In this document: positions 56,958-64,000 of the stretch, piece by piece
Position numbering within the stretch: the first letter of the stretch is position 1
Layout: each line of letters opens with the position of its first letter
Source: Oasisia sp. SBJ-2009
Lineage: Eukaryota; Annelida; Polychaeta; Sabellida; Siboglinidae
Direction: 5' to 3'
DNA: 64,000 nucleotides
Assembly: GCA_964017155.1 (NCBI GenBank)
Contig: OZ024861.1
Span: 15,261,526 to 15,325,525 of the forward strand
Notes under the pieces: model-generated
Told to the model about the DNA's origin: nothing
Seen by the model: the letters and a program-made list of their open reading frames with translations, nothing else
Database searches by the model: none
Program-made: the position numbers and the translations under genes

Positions 56958-57450
56958 GTAATGCGCCGTATATCCGGAACAATTTCCGCTCAGAAGAGCA
57001 TAAAATACATTGTAACATATTAAAAATATTCATAATCTGTTTAAACTTGCATAATATAAAGACGAAATGTTAAATGATAATACAACAAATAATTAAATAA
57101 AGCTTCTAAAAATCCTAGTTCAAAAGCTAAACTTATCAGCAATAATAGATAAAATTAAATAATAAATAAATAATAAAAATATATTAATAACTTTATAATA
57201 AAGTAAGTAAATCCATATAATTATAGTTAAAATAAATTCATTATAAAATACCATGCGGCCTTAAAAAGATGTGTTTTTAAGTTTGACTTAAAAAGTTCAA
57301 GTGAGTCTTTTAGACGCAGACTGTCCGGTAGATCGTTCCACATCGTTATACTAAACTTAATAAAAACAAAACAATTTAAATTAGCCTCAAACTGTTTATT
57401 AGCTGATGGTGTCAGAAGTGTGAAGTGTCATTTACGATATCGTGAATCTC
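56958..57450 (-). mobile_element. LINE 3' end primed against the ATT tract
   Basis: The minus strand encodes KFSITMWNDLPDSLRLKDSL then ELFKSNLKTHLFKAAW (57240-57365), the C-terminus of a CR1/L2-like LINE. The 3' end (GGCGCATTACAAATAATAAT) leads straight into the microsatellite, which looks like its expanded tail. Confidence 0.7.
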
Positions 57451-57840
57451 AATGGAGGATATATCGGCTAGCCTAAATTATGACTTAGCTGGAATAGTAT
57501 TTGAAACCTCTGTTATTTCATGGTGGACATCCATATATAGGCATTCCTGCGTCTACTCACTGACGGTTAACTTGCAAATGGAAAAGTATCCGAATAAGAG
57601 TTATTATTGTTAGTATTGTGAAACCCCTACGTCTAGCAGTGAGTGACATTAATGTGCCAAATATGACCGTCAGTGAGATGGTGTTCCGTCGGCAAGTTCC
57701 CGCGACAGAACTCTACAAAGGTCGCTTCTGTGGGGGTCGCTAATTTCTTCTCCTATGAGTTTGTGATAATGTCAAAGACGCAATTAAATAGTATATCGAA
57801 ACGGCTTAATAATAAACCAAAACGAAACACAGAAACACGT

Positions 57841-58013
57841 TCCCCGTTCCCCGTTCCCCGTTCCCCGTTCCCCGTTCCCCGTTCCCCGTTCCCCGTTCCC
57901 CGTTCCCCGTTCCCCGTTCCCCGTTCCCCGATCCCCGATCCGCGCTGCACGCTCCCCGCTCCCCGCTCCCCGCTCCCCGCTCCCCGCTCCCCGCTCCCCG
58001 CTCCCCGCTCCCC
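57841..58013 (-). repeat. GGGGAAC / GGGGAGC heptamer array, G-quadruplex prone
   Basis: About 13 copies of CCCCGTT, a short CCCCGAT/CGCGCTGCACG transition, then about eight copies of CCCCGCT. The minus strand carries more than 20 G4 runs with 3-base spacers. Confidence 0.95.
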
Positions 58014-58465
58014 AATTTTACATAACGTTTTATAGCTTTTTACCATCTATTTCCATACATCAAGGAACCAATGACTACAGAACGCAGATCGTAATGCAGA
58101 ACGTAATGAAGTCGTCTTGATGATGCGCTGCCAAACTGATGAAGCAATGAATGACGAAGCGTGAAAAAATACTTGCTTAAACACGTGCTTTTTCGACGTG
58201 TGTTTTGGTGAAATTCTAGTTTCTGGAAATTATCGTTATGAAAAAACTTAATGGAAAGTTGTTAACGTTTCAAATGTATGCAGCAATGCTTGCTCTGGTA
58301 AATTACATGTCACTGTAGTCGTGTGCATTTCACATATCTAACCGTCATTAGCACTGTTGGCACTGAATGAATAAGAGCAAATATTTATATATTTAATAGA
58401 CTCTGAACTACAGGCGTTCAACATTGTTACTTCTATGACAAAGTACGTAATTTTCACTATAGTTA

Positions 58466-58532
58466 TTGTTCGTTCGGTAGCCATGATTGATGATTTTGTT
58501 TGCTGCTTGAATTGATAATTAAACACATTCAG
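58466..58532. repeat. Left arm of a 65-bp inverted repeat
   Basis: GTTCGTTCGGTAGCCATGAT ... AATTGATAATTAAACACATTC is the near-complement of 59129-59200 (GAATGTGTTTAATTATCAATT ... GTTCG). Confidence 0.6.
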
Positions 58533-58541
58533 TCCAGTATA

Positions 58542-58590
<49 letters not shown>

Positions 58591-58729
58591 AATATATATA
58601 TATTAATAATAATATAATAATACCGATTTTATATAGCGGTAATTCCCGCATGGCGGATCGATGCGCTGCACAAGAAATATACTAAATGTATATTAATAAA
58701 TATAAATGTAAATTATACAAATTAATATG

Positions 58730-59100
58730 AATCATATATTGTGTGTTGCTTTAATATGTACTAGTAAACCTTTGTATGTAAATTATATAATTTTATTTAA
58801 AATAAATTAAGCACTGCTTTTAAGATGTATAGTACTAAAACTTAGTATGTAATTTATATAAATTAATATAAAATTAAAACCTTTACTAAACTGTGCACGT
58901 AAATATATATAATTATATATATATATACCCTATATATAAATATATAAATTAATCTAAAACACAAACATTGATTAAAACGTGTATGACGCTATAAAGAAAT
59001 TCTAAAGCAATGTCCGTTATTTCAAAACAAGTTGAATTAATTGAAATGTCTAATAAAAAGATGTCTTTAAATGTTTTCTAAACATAGATAATGTCCCGGA
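58730..59100 (-). mobile_element. LINE 3' UTR copy
   Basis: TTTTAAGATGTATAGTACTA ... GATAATGTCCCGGATGCA matches 27340-27570 and 55030-55235 closely; non-coding part only. Confidence 0.6.
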
Positions 59101-59128
59101 TGCACTATAGTTATGAAGGTACTAGTTT

Positions 59129-59200
59129 GAATGTGTTTAATTATCAATTCAAGCACCAAGCAAAGCTCTTCAATCATGGCTATCGAACGAACCAACCAAG
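59129..59200. repeat. Right arm of a 65-bp inverted repeat
   Basis: Pairs with 58466-58532. The 600 bp between the arms hold TA-rich sequence and a LINE 3' UTR copy. Confidence 0.6.
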
Positions 59201-59364
59201 GATTGCACCGTGGTTGCTCATATCGGCAAGCACACCCTATTTCGCTACATCTTACCCTCTGAAAAGCAAACAAAATATCACCTGTATCAAAGCAATTAAC
59301 TGCAACTAATAGTTATTACTATATAAAAATTGCATTGCAAAAATGTTAACTACATCGTCAATAT

Positions 59365-59615
59365 CGAAATGTTCAAAATCCAAATAGATTTGCAACGTCA
59401 ACAGATATAGCCACATGTCTAATGTTGATAGTACCAAAGTTCCGAATTAATATTCTAAATCGAAACGTTCAAAGTCCAAGTAGATTCGCATCATCAACAT
59501 ACATAATCACGAGGTATATTGCCGATTATCTTAATGTTCCGAATTACTATTCAAAACCGAAACTTTCAAAGTCCAAGTAGATTCGCAACATCCACAGACA
59601 TAGTCACGACGTCTG
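59365..59615. repeat. Divergent 96-97 bp tandem repeat, 2.6 copies
   Basis: Units start CGAAATGTTCAAAATCCAA (59365), CGAAACGTTCAAAGTCCAAG (59461) and CGAAACTTTCAAAGTCCAAG (59558). Confidence 0.7.
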
Positions 59616-62564
59616 ACATTCGTTGTACGTAAATGCTTTGAACTTCTTGGTGCTGGAGATTCAGTCTTCAGAGTTGTCGCCCTGTCAGCTACTGGAGGTG
59701 GAGTCTCATTAGGTACAACTATTATGTTTATCAAATCCTAACTACGTACGTTAACAAAAATGGATGTACCTTTTGCCGAATTCATGGTTTGACTTAGGGG
59801 GCTCTCCACGCCCACAACCCGGCAGCAAATCACGTTCGTGATTTCGGGAGATGATTTCTCCGGGTTATGAGGTCAACAGACGTGGTCCTTTTTACATAAA
59901 TAAAAGTCATGGGCTGTCTACTGGGTACATATAGGGTACGAATCATTACGTCTAAGCTTTGTTTGCTACGTCAATGTTAGGTTAATACGTTCACGTAGTT
60001 CATCGAAACATGCATCGCCTAAAGCAAGGAAACCTAAAACTACGGTATCGTGTGTAATTATCGCTCATCCTGATGACGTCACGCAGTTACCTCTGTGCAC
60101 TACATTGGTGGTAATTGTAGACCACTAGTCGTCTGGGTTCATTCAGTAGCTGTGCAATTATAGGGGTATTTACAGACCTTCAGTGTAGATGATGATCTAA
60201 TGGGGGATTTTTCCTTGTAAAACAAACTGTCAACATATCTCATATTTGACTCAGTACCTATATGTAAACTTACAAACAAATTGTTCGAATAAATAACACA
60301 TATCTAATCTCGGTTTTATGTCATCTGATAATACAGTGCAAATAAACTTTCTAGAAACGCTTTACCTGACATTAAAATTACCCAAGGTTATCAAAAATAC
60401 AGCACCAGCGACTCCGACTGTTTTATTGTTACCAGTTCAATGTATAGTACAATCAACATACATACAACTGAAACAAATGGCGAGAGAGACTATCACTAAG
60501 ACACTGAATATGTCGCTGACATGGGGGCCACCATTGATTACACTATAGATGCATTTGTTGCTAATCAATTTATGTGGTTCAATGGCAAATTGTAGTACCC
60601 ATTTAAAACAATATAATTTATGTGTAACCTTAGAGTTTTTCCACAACAACTTGCGTTACTAGATGACCCCGACGAACAATCAAATGACGCAGTGTCCATT
60701 CAGTATTATGCAATGGATTTTTGGTTGTCACTTTTTATAATATAAACATATTAATTTATGCAATCCATATTAAACTTTTAAACTGCTACCTATATAAGAA
60801 ATCAGCAGTTTGTTGGTGCAGGAACGACCATAATATTACACGGTATGATATAGACCTTTAGTAAATTTCAATTCGCCGCGACATTCAATATTTTGTGAGC
60901 TCTTGACGGCCCTACAAAACATCGATGTGTTACATATCTTTGAGACTCGCCACAATTAGCCTTCTGTGGCAAAATGGGATACATTATTATAGCTGAACCA
61001 TGCCTTGGCCACAACAGCATGTTTTAATTGCGGATGACATAATGAAATGTTGCCATTCAAATGCATGGTATTTAGCAACAGATAACAATGGCGTGTCATG
61101 TACCTGGTGACGTCACGCAGTCATCTTATTCAACATCGTATATGTTTTGCTTGGTTAAAGGGAATAACAACAAGGCATTATATAAATTGCTTTTGTGCAT
61201 ATACATGAAGTATACTATTATATGTAACATTTGAGTGTGTTTAAGATACATAAAAATATCTATATGTATAAAATGTTATATTAAACACGGCATGCCCGCA
61301 GATCCCGCGGAACTTTCAGATTTCAGCTAAGTGTTAGGTTAAAGCACGAGGAACATTCACCGTGTACCATACTTACGAAGTTGTTATATTTAATTTTTTC
61401 ACATTTGTTTTCACATATATAAGTTCAGTTTAGACGACGAAGCTGTCATTATTTAAATCTGATGTTTGATGCCCTGTTAGTACACTGCTACAATTTACTG
61501 TTTAAAAGCTGAATGTATGTGTGTATTGCATATCATAATGCGATCATAATGCGTGGCGCTTATTTCATCTTGACAGCGGCAAGAATAAAAGTCGATATAG
61601 TCTATTTGTATCTTATTTCATCGGCATCGTGTTGGTAGGTTGCGGTCTCAATTCGCCATGCCATTTAGACTCTCTGCAGGCATGACATATCACGTTGGCC
61701 AGGTCTTCATTAACGTTGCAGAAGAATGTGTCTCGTTGCACAGACATATCAGGAAACATCATATCGGGTATTGTGGCTTTGGTTTTGCCAACTTAGGAAA
61801 CTGGTGTTAACTTCCGTTATCTGGTCCGTCTTCTAGTCAAGGGTCTCCTCTTCCACAGTGTCGCAAGACGTTGGCAGAATCGAACATGGTTCCAAGAGAA
61901 ATGTCACGTCGACATGCTCCTGAAAAAGCGGACGACGTACCCATTCAAATGTTAGTTTCTTCTTCACACAAACAAATTGCTTCCTACTTAATTTGCATTA
62001 ATACAGAAACAACTGCGGAAAATGCATGAATCCATACAATACGATGTGATATCGAAAAAATGAACAACATTCAACACAAACACATTCTGGCTAAACGTAT
62101 TATGTATGATCTGAGAAGGACGCAACACATATGTAGTAATATATGCTAACGACTGCCACAGAGAGCAGGCTTGAGGAAAAACAAATGTCGCATCTCGTTT
62201 GTATTGTTTACGCAAATTTCACTGATTCAAATACATTATGATTGAGTATATGCCAATACTTATAAACGTTGGTAATTGTCATTGATATAATTGCTCTATA
62301 TATTACACAAAGTTATTTTAGGGCACATAGTTGCAACGTGTTATTCACAGTAACGATACCCTATCCTCTTCCGTTGGCATTTCCGAAGCTGTTCACAGGC
62401 GAGTTTCCAATGAAAGATTACGGTCGATCAAATAGACATCTATATAGATGTGGTTACGATGCAATTGTTGCGATTGTGGGACTTCATTATTGTTTACAGC
62501 CTAGCCGAAAGTGAAGCCCGTCTTTCTGAAGACGATCACTGCCAGCGCCACTTCAGTGCTGGAG
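59616..62564. other. No gene recognised
   Basis: About 3 kb with only short unsupported open frames. A small palindrome AAATCACGTTCGTGATTT lies near 59827-59844. Confidence 0.4.
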
Positions 62565-63066
62565 GCATCTTCACACCCGCTGTAGCGCTTACATTTTTCC
62601 GGCGTTATAAACGTTCCGATTGACGTTTGTGCGCATGCGCGATATATGTAACATCATCAATGTGCAGCGAAAAGTTAAAGCATTTCTGGTATAAGTACTG
62701 CCTGTTGTTCGTTAGGATGTATATAACCTCTCAGCAAATTTATTTGTCTCAAATTAACACGAGGCAAACAAATTTTGAGGCATATTTTGATAGCAAGCGT
62801 AAATCACGTGACAGTAGTGCGCCATAATCCGTGACAGTGATTTATAAATAAAAAAGGAATATTATATTTCATTGAACGATATTTTAAGAAACTCTTCACC
62901 GTAATCATCACAGGAGAGTTAACGAATAGCTCGTGGCATTTATACCGAAAATGTTTTGTTGTTTCGCTGGACATTGATGATTTTACATTTACTGTGCATG
63001 CGCAGAAACGTCAATCGGAACGTTTTTAAAAATGTAAGCGCTACACCGGTGTTGTGTGAACGTGGT
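62565..63066. mobile_element. MITE with inverted arms of about 75 bp
   Basis: CTGTAGCGCTTACATTTTT ... AACGTTCCGATTGACGTTT (62580-62630) is the complement of AAACGTCAATCGGAACGTTT ... AAATGTAAGCGCTACACCG (63005-63050). Total about 500 bp. Confidence 0.6.
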
Positions 63067-63815
63067 TGCTTTTCACAACGTGCATTGTTTTATTATGTTG
63101 CACCAAATAACATTATGCCATGAGTTTCATGTTTATACGAACTTGTAGTAGTTGGTGTAGTAGTTGCTTTTCCACATCGTCATTTTTATGCACCTTTGTA
63201 GCACGAAATGGTATTATGTTGCACCGAATAAATTAATGTTTGAATTTTCGTTTTTGCTTTCTACTCAAGTGATATATTTGTATTTTCTAATCAAATCATA
63301 TTTTGACATGACATGTTTTACTTCTCGTTAAGCTATGAAAAGGTAGTTGTAAAACATATGCCTCGTATCCAATCGCTTTAAGGTTGGCGTTAACGCAGGT
63401 GTCGGTAGAAGTAAATTGGCTGTGATATCGCTTACGCGAAGCATATTTGCTTCGGGTAAACCTTACATGCCATTAACGCCTGAAAGCTTAGTATTATATA
63501 AACACGAATTATCTATAAGTAGTATCTGTCAAAATTACACATTCACCAAAGTAACAAATGGTGTCAGAAAATTATAAACACTTCCATCATAGTCTATTAG
63601 TCGATTTCGTTTAAATGTCTCTAGAGAAATGCCTTTAAACATGTAGTAGAAATCAACAATACCACCTGTCATCACAATTCCTCATTCCCGTTCACTACGT
63701 TAAACAAAGTAAAGCATGTACTACCGCTAGAAATAAAGATTGTTTTATACAATTCTCTAATCCTATTATATAGATAAATTATTGCATTACGGGTTGGGGA
63801 TGATTACGTAGTCGA
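63067..63815. other. No gene recognised
   Basis: AT-rich, with TGTTGCACC-AATAA occurring twice (63100 and 63220). Confidence 0.4.
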
Positions 63816-64000
63816 ATACAAAAAGGCATTCCGAAAAATAGCATTGAACACGTACAATTCGCATATTGAACCATTTTATGAAACACTTGAAATATTTAAC
63901 CTAGCAGATCAGTTAATATTGCAAGAACTTAAATTGTTCTACAAATATAGGCTGGGTAATTTGCCAGTTTATTGATTAAACTGGAATGTTTTCTCTACTA
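63816..64000 (+). mobile_element. LINE C-terminal fragment, running off the window
   Basis: Encodes KAFRKIALNTYNSHIEPFYE, TLEIFNLADQLILQELKLFY then KYRLGNLPVY and a stop. This resembles the RxI...Y.AHT.PLF..L.IL...D.......FYK...LP.Y tail of jockey/CR1-like RT proteins. Confidence 0.6.

Noticed and set aside
57673..58046. Pro-Arg-Ser-Pro and Gly-Glu-Arg repeat frames
   Set aside because: Produced by the 7-base CCCCGTT/CCCCGCT array.
59531..59734. 67-residue minus-strand frame
   Set aside because: Covers the 97-bp tandem repeat and has no other support.

Overview
The window is animal (metazoan) nuclear DNA, most likely from a marine invertebrate such as a mollusc, brachiopod or amphioxus; the exact group cannot be read from the sequence alone. 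Evidence: genes are split by GT-AG introns, the sequence is AT-rich, and it is crowded with non-LTR retrotransposon relics, short inverted-repeat (MITE-like) elements, tRNA-derived SINEs, microsatellites and minisatellites. No prokaryotic or viral gene organisation is seen.

The one gene that can be rebuilt with confidence is ORC3, origin recognition complex subunit 3, on the + strand. Eighteen coding exons from 8345 to 39895 plus a short exon at 7733-7775 join in perfect phase. With a probable start exon at 7091-7108 they give a protein of about 728 residues, close to the human length. A polyadenylation signal lies at 40159. Intron 17 (between exons 17 and 18 in this numbering) is 13 kb and holds a tRNA-type SINE, a 1.35-kb VNTR with a 480-bp higher-order period, a LINE endonuclease relic and a small spliced gene-like unit on the same strand (30772-35023).

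Region by region: 1-7000 is upstream, with a LINE relic (1.2-2.2 kb) inside a 3.9-kb stretch bounded by 23-bp inverted repeats and carrying clustered copies of GTGACGTAGATGAC, then a duplicated 73-bp coding-like block near 5.5 and 5.8 kb. 7-40 kb is ORC3, whose introns host at least seven MITE-like insertions of four or more families. 40-46 kb holds a LINE on the minus strand whose reverse-transcriptase tail has grown into a 1.66-kb, 27-bp minisatellite. 46.5-47.4 kb (minus strand) has an LDL-receptor class A exon and a possible partner exon of a second, convergent host gene. 47.5-64 kb is a transposon and satellite landscape: several LINE relics (49.3, 52.1, 52.3-53.8, 53.8-54.6, 55.0-56.1, 57.0-57.4, 58.7-59.1, 63.8 kb), a GTGCG/GCGCG pentamer array, a 9-6-3 nucleotide compound microsatellite, and a GGGGAAC/GGGGAGC G-quadruplex-prone array.

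Functionally, only ORC3 can be tied to a pathway (licensing of DNA replication origins). The LDLa gene is probably secreted or membrane-anchored, but its identity is open. Gene names and domain calls rest on remembered family features; no database search was possible.
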